From assembly GCF_011170125.1 (NCBI RefSeq), contig NZ_BLLN01000002.1:467501-531500 (forward strand): a stretch of DNA of 64,000 nucleotides, given 5' to 3'. Source of the stretch: Streptomyces diastaticus subsp. diastaticus (GTDB lineage: Bacteria; Actinomycetota; Actinomycetes; Streptomycetales; Streptomycetaceae). A model generated the notes under the pieces. That model worked only from the letters and a program-made list of their open reading frames with translations, was not told the DNA's origin and did no database searches. Shown here one piece after another: positions 8,893 through 18,671 of the stretch; the first letter of the stretch is position 1, and the number at the start of each line of letters is the position of its first letter. The translations under genes were made by a program, and so were the position numbers.

Positions 8893-11106
8893 TCAGCCGC
8901 GACCGGCGGCGCCGAGCGCGCCGCGCTGCGCCGGAGCGATTCCCTCGGGCACGGCCCGCTGACGCCGCGGCGAGGTGCCGGTCCAGCACGAGCCCCGGCG
9001 GGTGGCGAGGCGCCGCAGCCACAGCTCCACGGAGACCAGTTGGGTGAGCCCGTCGACGGGCAGCGGGTCCCCGTCGGCGGCGCCGCGCAGCGCGCGCCGC
9101 ACGACCCGCGCCTCGACCAGCCCCGTCTGCGCGAGGAAGGGGGTGTCGAACAGGGCGACCAGTTCGGCCATGGCCACCCGCAGCCCGGTCCTGGCCGCGG
9201 TGGCGGCGGCACCCGGCTCGGGGGCGCCCCAGCCCGTCGGGAGTTCGGTGACCCCGGCGCCTTCGAGCACCGTCCGCAGCACCTCGGCGCGCGCGCCGGG
9301 ACGTACCCGGAGCGATTCAGGGAGCGCACGGCAGGCCCGGACGACCTGGTTGTCGAGGTAGGGGGTGTGCAGGCGCTGGAAGCGGACCTCGGCGGCCTGT
9401 TCGAGGACGCGGAGGTCGGCGGCGTGGCGGGCCAGTGCGGCGCGGGCGCGGAACTCTCCGGGGCGCTGGCCGGGCCCGGGGCCTGGGCGGGCGGCGGCGT
9501 CGGCGAGGCGGAACGACACCTCGGCGAGGGCCTCGCCGGTGAGCCAGCGGGCGGCGGGCCCGGGTCTCGCCCAGGTGAGGGCGGCGAGGGAGGCGCCGAC
9601 GGCGCCGGGGCTCTCGTCGAAGGTGCGGTGCAGCAGGCGGTCGGCGGCGGACTCGATGCCGGCCCGGTAGGGCGTTCTGGCGAGGCGGCGGGCGGCGGCG
9701 TAGACGCGGGCGGGGACGGTGGCGGAGCCGTCGGCACGGGTCAGGGCGGCCACGGGGCGGACCAGGTTGCGTCTGCGGCGGTCCATGAGCAGGTCGGCGA
9801 GGCGCGCCGGGTGGGCGTCGAGGACCTGGCGGGCGCCGTGGCCGGTGAGATGGTCGGCGCTGCCGGACTGGAGGCGCAGCCGGTGGCGGGCGGCGACCGC
9901 GAGGGTCGGGCCCGGCTCGTCGGTGAGCGGGCCGTCCAGCTCGGCGAAGGGCAGCGCGTCCTCGGCGCCGGTGACGACGACGTGGTGCAGGCGGGGGTCG
10001 GCCGCCAGCTCCGCCGCCCGCTCGGTCCCGGCTCCGGAACCGGCCGCGGAGAGGTCGTTGAAGGTGAGGGCGCGCAACCGCTCACCGGCGCCCGACCCGT
10101 GGCCGAGGACGGTGCCGGGCAGGCCGGGCAGCCCCGCCGCGAGCAACGCCAGAGTGGCGGAGGCGGGGCCTCCGGAAAGGTCGGCGCCCATGCCGGGGGC
10201 GGGCAGGCCGCGGGCGGCGCGGCGCTCGTGCGGGCCCATGCCGGGCACCGGGCCGGGGTCGGCGTCGAAGGCGGGAACGTGCCGGGGGGCGTCGAGGCGG
10301 GCCCGTACGGCCTCCACCAGCGCGTCGCGGACCCCGTCGACGGCGCTCCGGGCGTCGGTGGCGGGCGCGGCGACGGCGAGGGAGGCGACCGGTTCGTACC
10401 CGGCGATCTCGCGTGCGCCGTTGCGCAGGATGAGGGCGTGGCCCGGCGGGATGCGGTGGACGCCGAGGAAGGGGGTCGTGTCGTGGACGGCCTCGGGGAC
10501 GTCGGGCAGTGCGAGGAGCGCGGCGAGGTGGCCGATGTCGAGCGGGGCGCCGATGAGGTCGGCGAGCGGCAGGGCGGCGGTGGCGTACGCGGTGCCGTGC
10601 GCCCAGGGGGTGTGGAAGACGGGGCGTGCGCCGGCGAGGTCGCCGAGGACGGTGGTGCGCCGGGCGGCCTGGACGACGGCGGTGTAGCTGCCGGGCCAGG
10701 CGGTGAGGTGGCGCAGGGCGCCGCCGCGGGCGGCGAACAGGCCCACCCGGAGTTGTTCGTCGGTGGCGGCGCAGGTGCCGAGGACGGCGATGCGGGTGTC
10801 GGCGTCGGCGCCGACGACCCGGATCTCGTCGGGCCGCCAGTCGCCGACGGCCCACAGCGGGTCGGGCCCGCCCCAGAGCAGCCGAGCGCCGACCGGCGTC
10901 AGCAGGCCACCGTCCTCGTCGTCGATGCCGACCGACTCGGCGCCCGCGCCGAAGGGGCCGGCGCCGGGTCCGGGGGCGTACGTGCCGTAGCCGAGGCCGG
11001 TGCCGTCCGGGGTGCTGCCGTGGGGCGCGTGGGGTGGCGGGCCGGGCGCGGCCTGGCGCGGACGGAGTCCGGTGGAGGCGCTGCTCCACCCCACCAACCA
11101 CCGCAT
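8893..11106 (-). CDS. Asparagine-synthetase-like protein, probably catalytically degenerate
   Basis: 737 aa from ATG 11106 (MRWLVGWSS). An upstream extension is open but basic and unlike the family. The N-terminal half resembles the Ntn/glutaminase fold of class B asparagine synthetases, but the protein lacks the catalytic Cys2. The C-terminal half resembles the synthetase domain, but the ATP-pyrophosphatase loop SGGxDS reads SGGPAS (about residues 309-314), without the Asp. The GHGARQVLDAHPARLADLL segment matches the region after the domain's usual G-G-D motif, also altered. Relatives include beta-lactam synthetase and lasso-peptide cyclases, but no precursor peptide or protease gene is adjacent. 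Role unknown. Confidence 0.7.
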   Translation of the reverse strand: MRWLVGWSSASTGLRPRQAAPGPPPHAPHGSTPDGTGLGYGTYAPGPGAGPFGAGAESVGIDDEDGGLLTPVGARLLWGGPDPLWAVGDWRPDEIRVVGADADTRIAVLGTCAATDEQLRVGLFAARGGALRHLTAWPGSYTAVVQAARRTTVLGDLAGARPVFHTPWAHGTAYATAALPLADLIGAPLDIGHLAALLALPDVPEAVHDTTPFLGVHRIPPGHALILRNGAREIAGYEPVASLAVAAPATDARSAVDGVRDALVEAVRARLDAPRHVPAFDADPGPVPGMGPHERRAARGLPAPGMGADLSGGPASATLALLAAGLPGLPGTVLGHGSGAGERLRALTFNDLSAAGSGAGTERAAELAADPRLHHVVVTGAEDALPFAELDGPLTDEPGPTLAVAARHRLRLQSGSADHLTGHGARQVLDAHPARLADLLMDRRRRNLVRPVAALTRADGSATVPARVYAAARRLARTPYRAGIESAADRLLHRTFDESPGAVGASLAALTWARPGPAARWLTGEALAEVSFRLADAAARPGPGPGQRPGEFRARAALARHAADLRVLEQAAEVRFQRLHTPYLDNQVVRACRALPESLRVRPGARAEVLRTVLEGAGVTELPTGWGAPEPGAAATAARTGLRVAMAELVALFDTPFLAQTGLVEARVVRRALRGAADGDPLPVDGLTQLVSVELWLRRLATRRGSCWTGTSPRRQRAVPEGIAPAQRGALGAAGRG

Positions 11107-11687
11107 ACGGCCTCCACAGGCTGTGGACAGAACAGGGTGCCGTGGGGAAACGCCCACGGTATGGGCACCATGCTGCCACGAAGGAGGCGCGCGGGAGCGC
11201 CTGCGTCGGCGCTCCCGCCATGCCGAATGCGCCCCTGGCAAGAGCCAGTTGGGCCGCTGCCGGGTCCCGGACCTGGCCGCTGCGGCGGAACCGTCGAGTT
11301 CCAGCCATTTCGAACCGGTCTACGAGACCGGCCGCGCCCTACGGCGTGTCGTGCGGTCCGGGAGGCGCCGAGAGCCTCCCGGACCGGGCCGTCGCCCGCG
11401 GGGATGAAGGCGACGGTGTCCCCCAGCCCACTGAACGCGGTGTCAGCGGGCCGACCCACGCACCGCTCATGGAAACGCCCGCCGGGTGGCCGGAGTAAGG
11501 CGCACGGCCGGGCGCACGGCCACACGCCCGGAGCACACTCCCTCCGTGCGCCCGCCGAGCACCGGCCACAATCCCGCCAACCGGAACTATGCCCCTTAAC
11601 GCTTGGGATGCGGCGAACTACGCTGGGTTTACGAATGCCGGACGCCTATGCCGCGCCCCGGCAGCCGTCTGTGTCGAGGGGTGGCGC
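11107..11687. other. Divergent intergenic region, 581 bp
   Basis: This holds a perfect 12-bp hairpin (11355-11385) and otherwise no gene. The frame of the downstream regulator is open from 11589 (ATG at 11589), so part of this space could be translated if the longer start is used. Confidence 0.4.
11355..11385. terminator. Perfect 12-bp stem hairpin
   Basis: GGTCCGGGAGGC (11355-11366) and its exact complement (11374-11385) enclose a 7-nt loop. No T-tract follows on either strand. It lies upstream of both divergent genes, so it may be a leader structure or attenuator instead of a terminator. Confidence 0.45.
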
Positions 11688-13109
11688 ATGTCCAGGGAGC
11701 AACGCGGGCCGAACGAGAAACTCGGCACCGTTCTCGCCCTCGCGGGAATGAGCAACGCCGGGTTGGCACGCCGGGTCAACGACCTCGGCGCGCAGCGGGG
11801 GCTGACGCTCCGCTACGACAAGACCTCGGTCGCCCGTTGGGTGTCCAAGGGGATGGTGCCGCAGGGCGCCGCGCCCCATCTGATCGCGGCGGCCATCGGG
11901 CAGAAACTCGGCCGCCCGGTGCCGCTGCACGAGATCGGGCTGGCCGACGCCGACCCGGCACCGGAGGTGGGGCTCGCCTTCCCGCGCGACGTCGGGGCGG
12001 CGGTGAAGTCGGCCACCGAGCTGTACCGGCTGGATCTCGCGGGCCGGCGGGCCGGCGGCGGTATCTGGCAGTCCTTGGCCGGTTCCTTCGCCGTGAGCGC
12101 CTACGCGACCCCCGCGTCACGTTGGCTGATAACCCCGGCCGACTCCTCGGTCGCGCGGGAGGCCGCCCCCTCGGAGGGCGGCTCCCCCCGGCAGAGGGTC
12201 GGCCACGCCGACGTCCGCAAACTCAAGGAGGCCGCGGAGGACGCGCGCCGCTGGGACTCCAAGTACGGCGGCGGCGACTGGCGTTCGTCGATGGTTCCGG
12301 AGTGCCTCAGGGTCGAGGCGGCACCGCTGCTGCTCGGCTCGTACTCCGACGAGGTCGGCCGCGCCCTCTTCGGCGCCAGCGCCGAACTGACCCGGCTGGC
12401 GGGGTGGATGGCCTTCGACACCGGGCAGCAGGAGGCGGCTCAGCGGTACTACATCCAGGCGCTGCGGCTGGCCCGGGCGGCGGCCGACGTGCCGCTCGGG
12501 GGATACGTGCTGGCCACGATGTCGCTCCAGTCGACGTATCGGGGCTTCGGCGACGAGGGGGTGGACCTCGCGCAGGCCGCGGTGGAGCGCAACAGAGGGC
12601 TGGCCACGGCGCGCACCATGAGCTTCTTCCGGCTCGTCGAGGCGAGGGCGCACGCCCGCGCGGGCGACGCCCAGGCCGCGGGCGCCGCCCTGCGCGCGGC
12701 GGAGGGGTGGCTGGAGCGGGCCAGGGAGGGTGACGCGGACCCGCAGTGGCTCGGCTTCTACACCTACGACCGTTTCGCGGCCGACGCCGCCGAGTGCTAC
12801 CGCGACCTGAAGGCTCCGCGCCAGGTCAGACGCTTCACCGAGCAGGCCCTCTCCCAGCCGACCGACGAGTTCGTCCGCTCGCACGGCCTGCGGCTGATCG
12901 TTTCCGCTGTCGCCGAGCTGGAGTCGGGCAACCTCGACGCCGCCTGCGAGCAGGGCGTCCGCGCACTGGAGGTGGCCGGCCGGATCTCCTCCGCCCGCAC
13001 CACGGAGTACGTACGCGACCTGCTGCACCGCCTGGAGCCGTACGGCGACGAGCCACGCGTGGTGGAGCTGCGCGAGCGCGCCCGCCCGCTGCTGACCTCC
13101 CCGGCGTAG
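11688..13109 (+). CDS. HTH/TPR regulator, sporulation-associated (ORF1590-like)
   Basis: 473 aa from ATG 11688, or 506 aa from the in-frame ATG at 11589. The N-terminus carries a helix-turn-helix-like region (about residues 13-52, [14 protein letters not shown]... [10 protein letters not shown]). The remainder is helical with tetratricopeptide-like repeats ([21 protein letters not shown] and later units). The architecture matches NsdA-type Streptomyces regulators. I also recall S. griseus sporulation gene ORF1590, which yields two proteins from in-frame starts. Here a further ATG at 11853 (residue 56) follows AAGGGG and would remove the HTH. The assignment to that family is by recollection and position. 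Confidence 0.7.
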   Translation: MSREQRGPNEKLGTVLALAGMSNAGLARRVNDLGAQRGLTLRYDKTSVARWVSKGMVPQGAAPHLIAAAIGQKLGRPVPLHEIGLADADPAPEVGLAFPRDVGAAVKSATELYRLDLAGRRAGGGIWQSLAGSFAVSAYATPASRWLITPADSSVAREAAPSEGGSPRQRVGHADVRKLKEAAEDARRWDSKYGGGDWRSSMVPECLRVEAAPLLLGSYSDEVGRALFGASAELTRLAGWMAFDTGQQEAAQRYYIQALRLARAAADVPLGGYVLATMSLQSTYRGFGDEGVDLAQAAVERNRGLATARTMSFFRLVEARAHARAGDAQAAGAALRAAEGWLERAREGDADPQWLGFYTYDRFAADAAECYRDLKAPRQVRRFTEQALSQPTDEFVRSHGLRLIVSAVAELESGNLDAACEQGVRALEVAGRISSARTTEYVRDLLHRLEPYGDEPRVVELRERARPLLTSPA

Positions 13110-13288
13110 GGCGCACGGCCGCCGCGTGCCCGCCGCCGGTTCCCGGGTACGCGGGCCGGCGGCGCCCGGCGCACGGTGTGACGGACGCCACTGCCCGGGC
13201 GCGCCCGCACCACCCGTGATCACCGGGTGGCGGGTTTGAGGCCGCCGTCGCCGGCGCAAGCCACTATCGGGGCAGGGAGGTGGTGCGC

Positions 13289-14488
13289 GTGCGGGACGAG
13301 ACCGACGTGGTGGTGATCGGCGGCGGGATCGTCGGGCTGTCGACGGCGTACGCGCTCCGCCGTCGACAGCCCGGCATCCGCGTGACGGTGCTGGAGAAGG
13401 AACAGGGCCCGGCCCGCCACCAGACGGGGCGCAACAGCGGCGTCATCCACAGCGGTGTCTACTACCGCCCCGGCTCCCTCAAGGCGCGGTACGCGACGCG
13501 GGGCGCCGCCGAGATGGTCCGGTTCTGCGCGGAGCACGGCATCCCCCACGAGGTCACCGGCAAGCTGATCGTCGCCACCGGCCGCGAGGAGCTGCCCCGC
13601 CTGCACGCCCTGGTCCAACGCGGCCGGGAGAACGGCATCCCGGTCCGCGAACTGGGCCCCTCCCAGATCTCCGAGTACGAGCCGGAGGTGCGTGGCCTCG
13701 CCGCCATCCACGTCGGCACGACCGGCGTCTGCGACTACGGCGCGGTCGCCCGGGCACTCGCCGGGTCCTCCGGGGCCGACATCCGGTACGGCGCGGAGGC
13801 CGACCTCATATCCCGCCGCCTCGGCCGGGGCGTGGCCGTGCGCACCAAGGACGGCACGGTGGTACGCGGCCGCGTGCTGGTGAACTGCGCGGGCCTGCAC
13901 TGCGACCGCGTGGCCCGGCTGGCGGGCGACGACCCGAAGATGCGGATCGTCCCCTTCCGCGGCGAGTTCTACGACCTGGCCCGGCCCGAGCTGGTCCGCG
14001 GCCTGGTCTACCCGGTCCCCGACCCGGCCTTCCCCTTCCTGGGCGTCCACCTGACCCGTGGCGTGGACGGCGGTGTGCACGCCGGCCCGAACGCCGTCCT
14101 GGCCGCGGCCCGCGAGGGCTACTCCTGGCCGGTGGTGCGCCCCACCGATCTGGCGGAGACCCTTACCTGGCCGGGCTTCTGGCACCTCGCCCGCCGGCAC
14201 GCGGGACACGGCCTCGGTGAGGTGGGCCGCTCCCTGTCGAAGGAGGCGTTCACCCGGGCGGTGCGCAGACTGCTGCCCGCCGTCCGTGAGAGCGACCTGG
14301 TGCGCGCCCCGGCCGGCGTCCGCGCCCAGGCGGTGCTGCGCGACGGCACGCTCGTCGACGACTTCCTCATCCGTCAGGGCCCCGGCACCGTCCACGTCCT
14401 CAACGCGCCCTCCCCGGCCGCCACCGCCTCCCTGCCGATCGGACGCGAGGTGGCCCGGCGGGCCCTGGAGGTGCTCGGGCGGGGCTGA
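13289..14488 (+). CDS. lhgO: L-2-hydroxyglutarate oxidase-like FAD enzyme
   Basis: About 399 aa. Several GTG codons compete (13280, 13283, 13289). GGGAGG at 13275-13280 sits 8 nt before 13289, so that start is preferred. The N-terminus has the FAD-binding GGGIVGLSTAYALR. It is followed by QTGRNSGVIHSGVYYRPGSLKA, typical of the LhgO/DAO family. HEV-type and GPNAVLAAAREGY segments and the C-terminal VHVLNAPSPAATASLPIG close the FAD domain. The expected reaction is oxidation of L-2-hydroxyglutarate to 2-oxoglutarate, a metabolite-repair step feeding electrons to the quinone pool. trmB follows about 200 bp downstream. Confidence 0.8.
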   Translation: MRDETDVVVIGGGIVGLSTAYALRRRQPGIRVTVLEKEQGPARHQTGRNSGVIHSGVYYRPGSLKARYATRGAAEMVRFCAEHGIPHEVTGKLIVATGREELPRLHALVQRGRENGIPVRELGPSQISEYEPEVRGLAAIHVGTTGVCDYGAVARALAGSSGADIRYGAEADLISRRLGRGVAVRTKDGTVVRGRVLVNCAGLHCDRVARLAGDDPKMRIVPFRGEFYDLARPELVRGLVYPVPDPAFPFLGVHLTRGVDGGVHAGPNAVLAAAREGYSWPVVRPTDLAETLTWPGFWHLARRHAGHGLGEVGRSLSKEAFTRAVRRLLPAVRESDLVRAPAGVRAQAVLRDGTLVDDFLIRQGPGTVHVLNAPSPAATASLPIGREVARRALEVLGRG

Positions 14489-14690
14489 GCGGAACGCTCC
14501 TCGCGGCCGCCGCCGCTTCGCGCCGGGCTCCGTAGACTGGAGGGCGTGGCGGCGGCACCGCCCCGTGACCCGCTCCTCCGGGGGCTCGGCACGCGGAGCC
14601 TCTCGTGTCCCGCCCCCGCGCCGGGCCGCGCCCCAGCCGTGCCCGGCGGACGCCCCCGTCCCCGTACGCCGAAATGCGGTACCCACTCCC

Positions 14691-15584
14691 GTGAGCAGCC
14701 AGAACGCGCCCCAGCCCCCCGCCCCCGCGACCGACGCCCCGGCCACCCCGCCGGTGGCGGCGGCGCCCCGCAGCGCCCGCACCTCGGCGGCGAAGCCGGA
14801 GCGCACCAGGATGTTCGCCGACGGCGCGGGCCCGGCGGCCGACCCGGCCGGCTCGCACTTCGAGCGGCGCATCCGCAGCTTCCAGCCGCGCCGCAGCCGG
14901 GTCACCACCGGTCAGGGCGAGGCGCTGCGGCGGCTCTGGCCGGTCTGGGGCATCGACGTGGACGGGCAGCGCGTGCTCGACCTCGACGAGATGTTCGGCG
15001 GACGGCCGGTGGTGCTGGAGATCGGCTTCGGCATGGGCGAGGCGACCGCGCGGATGGCCGCCGACGACCCCGACACCGGCATCCTCGCCGTCGACGTCCA
15101 CACCCCCGGCCAGGGCAACCTCCTCAACCTCGCCGACCAGCTGGGCCTGGACAACGTCCGGGTGGCCAACGGGGACGCCGTCATCCTGCTCCGCGAGATG
15201 CTCGCCCGCGAGGCACTGGCCGGCCTGCGCGTCTACTTCCCCGACCCGTGGCCGAAGACCCGCCACCACAAGCGACGCCTCGTCCAGCCCGAGTTCCTGA
15301 GCCTGGCGGCGCCCCGGCTCGCGCCCGGCGCCCTCCTGCACTGCGCGACCGACTGGGAGCCGTACGCCGAGCAGATGCACGACGTCCTCAGCGCACACCC
15401 CGCCTACGAGAACACGGTGACGCTGCCCGGCCCCGCCGTGGAGGGCACGGACGGCGTGGTGCGGCACGGGTACGCGCCGCGTCCCGCGTTCCGGCCGCGT
15501 ACCCGGTTCGAGGGGCAGGGGCTAGACAAGGGGCACGTCGTGCACGACCTGCTGTTCCGCAGGGCGGCGCCGGCCGCCGGCTGA
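14691..15584 (+). CDS. trmB: tRNA (guanine-N7-)-methyltransferase
   Basis: 297 aa from GTG 14691. A later start at ATG 14811 would drop a disordered Pro/Ala-rich head. The Rossmann SAM-binding motif EIGFGMGEATARMA (about residues 105-118) is followed by the family signature VYFPDPWPKTRHHKRRLVQPEF. The enzyme methylates G46 in the variable loop of many tRNAs in the cytoplasm. The N-terminal extension of about 60 residues is typical of actinobacterial members and is low complexity here. Confidence 0.92.
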   Translation: MSSQNAPQPPAPATDAPATPPVAAAPRSARTSAAKPERTRMFADGAGPAADPAGSHFERRIRSFQPRRSRVTTGQGEALRRLWPVWGIDVDGQRVLDLDEMFGGRPVVLEIGFGMGEATARMAADDPDTGILAVDVHTPGQGNLLNLADQLGLDNVRVANGDAVILLREMLAREALAGLRVYFPDPWPKTRHHKRRLVQPEFLSLAAPRLAPGALLHCATDWEPYAEQMHDVLSAHPAYENTVTLPGPAVEGTDGVVRHGYAPRPAFRPRTRFEGQGLDKGHVVHDLLFRRAAPAAG

Positions 15585-15732
15585 GTCCGCCGGGCGGCCA
15601 CCGGCGGGTGACGCGGTGAACCGGAATGGACGCCACCGGGTCACTGGGCGAGAAATCTCCCCAACGGTCTGTGGCGGTCTTTTCACTCGTCGGGACTAAT
15701 CAGCCCTCCGGGAACTGGTTAGGGTCGTTCTC

Positions 15733-17292
15733 GTGATCCACAGCCCGTCGTACTCGGCCTCGCAGCCCGAGCAGCAGCACGGGGCCGGTGCCGAGGGCGC
15801 CGGTCCCGGCGAGGCGCTGCCGCCTCCTCCGCCGATGCCCCCGTATCCGGCCCCGCTCCCCCTCATGCGCTGGTGGCAGCGGCACGCCGTCCGCGTGGGG
15901 GTGCTGATCGGCCTGCTCACGGTCTCCGGCGGCATCATCCTCGCCCTGGTCCGCGAGCAGACCGGGACGCACGGCTTTCTCGTGGGACTCGGTCTGGCCC
16001 TGCTGCCGGTGCCGCTGCTCCTCGCCGTGTTCCGCTGGGTGGAGGCGGTCGAGCCGGGCCCCTGGCGGAACTTGGTCTTCTGCTTCGCCTGGGGCGCGTG
16101 CGCGGCCGCGCTGATCGCCATCGTCGCCAACACCCTGGCCACCGAGTGGCTCGTCGGCTCCACCCTGGAGCCCTTCACGGGCGGCGACGAGCCGCTGAGG
16201 CGCGACGCCGTCGGCGCCACCTACGTCGCTCCCGTCGTCGAGGAGTCCGCGAAGGCGCTCTCGGTGCTCCTGCTCTTCCTCTTCCGCAGGCAGCACTTCC
16301 GCGGCCTGCTGGACGGCGCGGTGACGGCCTGCCTCACCGGCGCCGGCTTCGCCTTCACCGAGAACATCCTCTACCTCGGGAACGCCTTCGGCCGCGACCA
16401 GTTGAGCGGCGACACCGGCATGGCCTCGGTGACCGCCGCCACCTTCTTCGTCCGCATCGTGCTGTCGCCCTTCGCCCACCCGCTCTTCACTCTCCTCACC
16501 GGGATCGGCTTCGGACTGGCGGCCCGCTCCGGTGGCCGCCGTCGGCTGCGCCGGGTCCTCCTGCCGCTGGCCGGCCTGCTCCTCTCCATCGGCATGCACG
16601 GCCTGTGGAACGGCTCGGCCACCCTGATGGGCCCCTTCGGCTTCATCACCGTCTACGCCCTGGTGATGGTTCCGGTCTTCGGCCTCTCCGTCTGGCTCCT
16701 GGTGTGGGCCCGCGCCGACGTCCTGCGCGCCGTCCGCGCCCACCTCCCGGCGTACGTGGCCGCGGGCTGGCTCGCCCCGACGGAACCGGTCGCCCTCGCC
16801 ACGATGAACGCCAGGCATCTGGCCCGCGACCACGCCCGGCGCTCCGGCGGGCGCGGAGCGGTGCGGGCCCTGGCCGCCTACCAACGCGACGCGACCTCCC
16901 TGGCCCTGCTGCGCCGCCGCGGTGAACGGGGCCAGGCCGAGGCCGACTTCGTCGAGCGCGAGCGCGCCCTGCTCGACTCACTCTGGGAGCGCCGCGGGGC
17001 CGTGCGCCCGGCCCAGTCGCACGCCGCCCGCCTGCTGGCGCCTGCGCCGCCCGCGATGTGGCTGCCGCACCGGCACGGCGGCTGGGGCTGGGGCTGGGGC
17101 GCACCGTACGGGCCCCCGGGGTACGGCGGGGCGCCGTGGGGCGCGCCGTGGCCGGGGCCAGCCGCGCCGTGGCCGGGTGCCGCACCGGCGGGGTATCCGG
17201 CCCACTTCGGCGGCCCCGGACACCCGGCCCCCTCGGCGCCGCACTCGTGGCCGTACGCCCCGCCGCCGCACATACCCCCGAAGCACCGCTGA
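15733..17292 (+). CDS. PrsW-family intramembrane metalloprotease
   Basis: 519 aa from GTG 15733. It has seven to nine predicted membrane helices. The conserved motifs are VEESAKAL (Glu-Glu pair, about residues 169-176), GFAFTENILYL and SPFAHPLFT, whose Glu and His residues form the presumed metal site of PrsW proteases. In Bacillus, PrsW cleaves the anti-sigma factor RsiW. The substrate here is unknown, though a membrane sigma-factor protein is encoded 7 kb upstream. The cytoplasmic tail is unusual: a Gly/Trp/Pro/Tyr-rich stretch of about 80 residues (GWGWGWG, repeated APWPG). Confidence 0.85.
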   Translation: MIHSPSYSASQPEQQHGAGAEGAGPGEALPPPPPMPPYPAPLPLMRWWQRHAVRVGVLIGLLTVSGGIILALVREQTGTHGFLVGLGLALLPVPLLLAVFRWVEAVEPGPWRNLVFCFAWGACAAALIAIVANTLATEWLVGSTLEPFTGGDEPLRRDAVGATYVAPVVEESAKALSVLLLFLFRRQHFRGLLDGAVTACLTGAGFAFTENILYLGNAFGRDQLSGDTGMASVTAATFFVRIVLSPFAHPLFTLLTGIGFGLAARSGGRRRLRRVLLPLAGLLLSIGMHGLWNGSATLMGPFGFITVYALVMVPVFGLSVWLLVWARADVLRAVRAHLPAYVAAGWLAPTEPVALATMNARHLARDHARRSGGRGAVRALAAYQRDATSLALLRRRGERGQAEADFVERERALLDSLWERRGAVRPAQSHAARLLAPAPPAMWLPHRHGGWGWGWGAPYGPPGYGGAPWGAPWPGPAAPWPGAAPAGYPAHFGGPGHPAPSAPHSWPYAPPPHIPPKHR

Positions 17293-17342
17293 CCCGTTGC
17301 GCCCCGGCCCGGCCGGATCCGGGCGGTTCAGGTCCGCCCGGT

Positions 17343-18287
17343 TCAGGCCGACGCGACCGTGAGCAGCCTCAGTTCGTCCTCGGTCAGCGTGAGGTCGGCG
17401 ACGGCCAGCAGCGCGGGGAGCTGTTCGACCGTGCGGGCGCTGGCGATCGGGGCGGCCACGGTCGGGCGGGCGGCGAGCCAGGCGAGGGCGACCGACGCCA
17501 CCTCGGCGCCGTGAGCCTCGGCGACGGTGTCGAGGGCGGCGAGGACCTTCTGGCCGCGCCCGGTCGACAGATGCTTCTCGGCGCCCTCCGCCCGGGGGCT
17601 CGCCACGGAGGTGCCCGGCCGGTACTTGCCCGTCAGGAACCCGCTGGCGAGGGCGTAGTACGGCACCGCCGCCAGGCCCGCGCGCGAGGCGACTTCCTGG
17701 AGCGGGCCCTCGTAGGTGTCCCGGGAGACGAGGTTGTAGTGCGGCTGGAGCGCGGCGTACCGGGTCAGGCCCTCCCGGTCGGAGAAGTCGAGGGACTCCT
17801 GGAGGCGTTCTGGGCTGATGTTGGAGGCGGCGACGGCTCGTACCTTGCCCGCCTTCACCAGGTCGTCGAGGGCGGTCACGATCTCCTCGACCGGCACGGC
17901 GGGGTCGTCGAAGTGGGTGTAGTACAGGTCGATCCGGTCGGTGCCGAGCCGCCGCAGCGACTCCTCGGCCGCCGCCTTCACGTTGCCGGCGGAGAGCCCC
18001 TTGAACTGCGGATGGCCGCCCACCTTGGTGGCCACGACGATCTCGTCGCGGTTGCCGCGCGACGCCAGCCACTTGCCGATCAGGGTCTCGGACTCGCCGC
18101 CCTCGTTCCCCGGCACCCAGGAGGAGTAACTGTCCGCGCTGTCGAGGAAGTTGCCGCCCGCAGCGGTGTAGGCGTCGAGGACGGCGAAGGACTGCGCCTC
18201 GTCCGCGGTCCAGCCGAAGACGTTGCCTCCGAGGGCCAGCGGGAAGACGTCGAGATCAGAGCTGCCGAGAGGCCGGAGAGAGGTCAT
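17343..18287 (-). CDS. Aldo/keto reductase
   Basis: 314 aa from ATG 18287. The frame is open further upstream but without family sequence. The TIM-barrel family pattern is visible: GGNVFGWTADEAQS near the start, FLDSADSY with the catalytic Asp/Tyr, a Lys in IVVATKVGG, IDLYYTHFDDP around the catalytic His, and PIASARTVEQL binding the NADPH phosphate. It is expected to reduce aldehydes or ketones with NADPH in the cytoplasm. The physiological substrate is unknown. It is convergent with the PrsW gene. Confidence 0.88.
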   Translation of the reverse strand: MTSLRPLGSSDLDVFPLALGGNVFGWTADEAQSFAVLDAYTAAGGNFLDSADSYSSWVPGNEGGESETLIGKWLASRGNRDEIVVATKVGGHPQFKGLSAGNVKAAAEESLRRLGTDRIDLYYTHFDDPAVPVEEIVTALDDLVKAGKVRAVAASNISPERLQESLDFSDREGLTRYAALQPHYNLVSRDTYEGPLQEVASRAGLAAVPYYALASGFLTGKYRPGTSVASPRAEGAEKHLSTGRGQKVLAALDTVAEAHGAEVASVALAWLAARPTVAAPIASARTVEQLPALLAVADLTLTEDELRLLTVASA

Positions 18288-18671
18288 GGATGGATCAACA
18301 AACGAGGCCGGGCGCCCATTCCCCCCGGTCGGGTCGCGCCGGGCGAGACGGCGCTGGATGCCGCGTGCGGAGGAGGCGCACAGGTCCGGCGGCCCTGACG
18401 TCGGGGGGTAGCCGTCAGGACCGCCGGAGTTCAGCCCGCCCGTGCGGGGCGTCAACAGCCCCGGCACGGCCGGTGATCCGCGCCGACGCAGCCGCGGCAG
18501 CGCGGGAGAGCAGGGGGTGGAGGAAGGGCGACCGGCGAACAGCCGAGGCGCACACCGGCGGCGGGTGCCGACACACTTGACGCCCAGCCGCGACCGGCCA
18601 TGGCAGGCAGTCCGGACGGGCCGGCCCCGGACGTACGGATCGTCCCGGGGCGGCCCCTCGGCGGCCTGTCG

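Noticed and set aside
8893..11106. Lasso-peptide or beta-lactam cluster
   Set aside because: The synthetase-like gene lacks the catalytic loop, and no precursor, protease or tailoring gene is adjacent.
9040..11751. 903-residue plus-strand open frame
   Set aside because: Antisense to the asparagine-synthetase-like gene and crosses the start region of the next gene.
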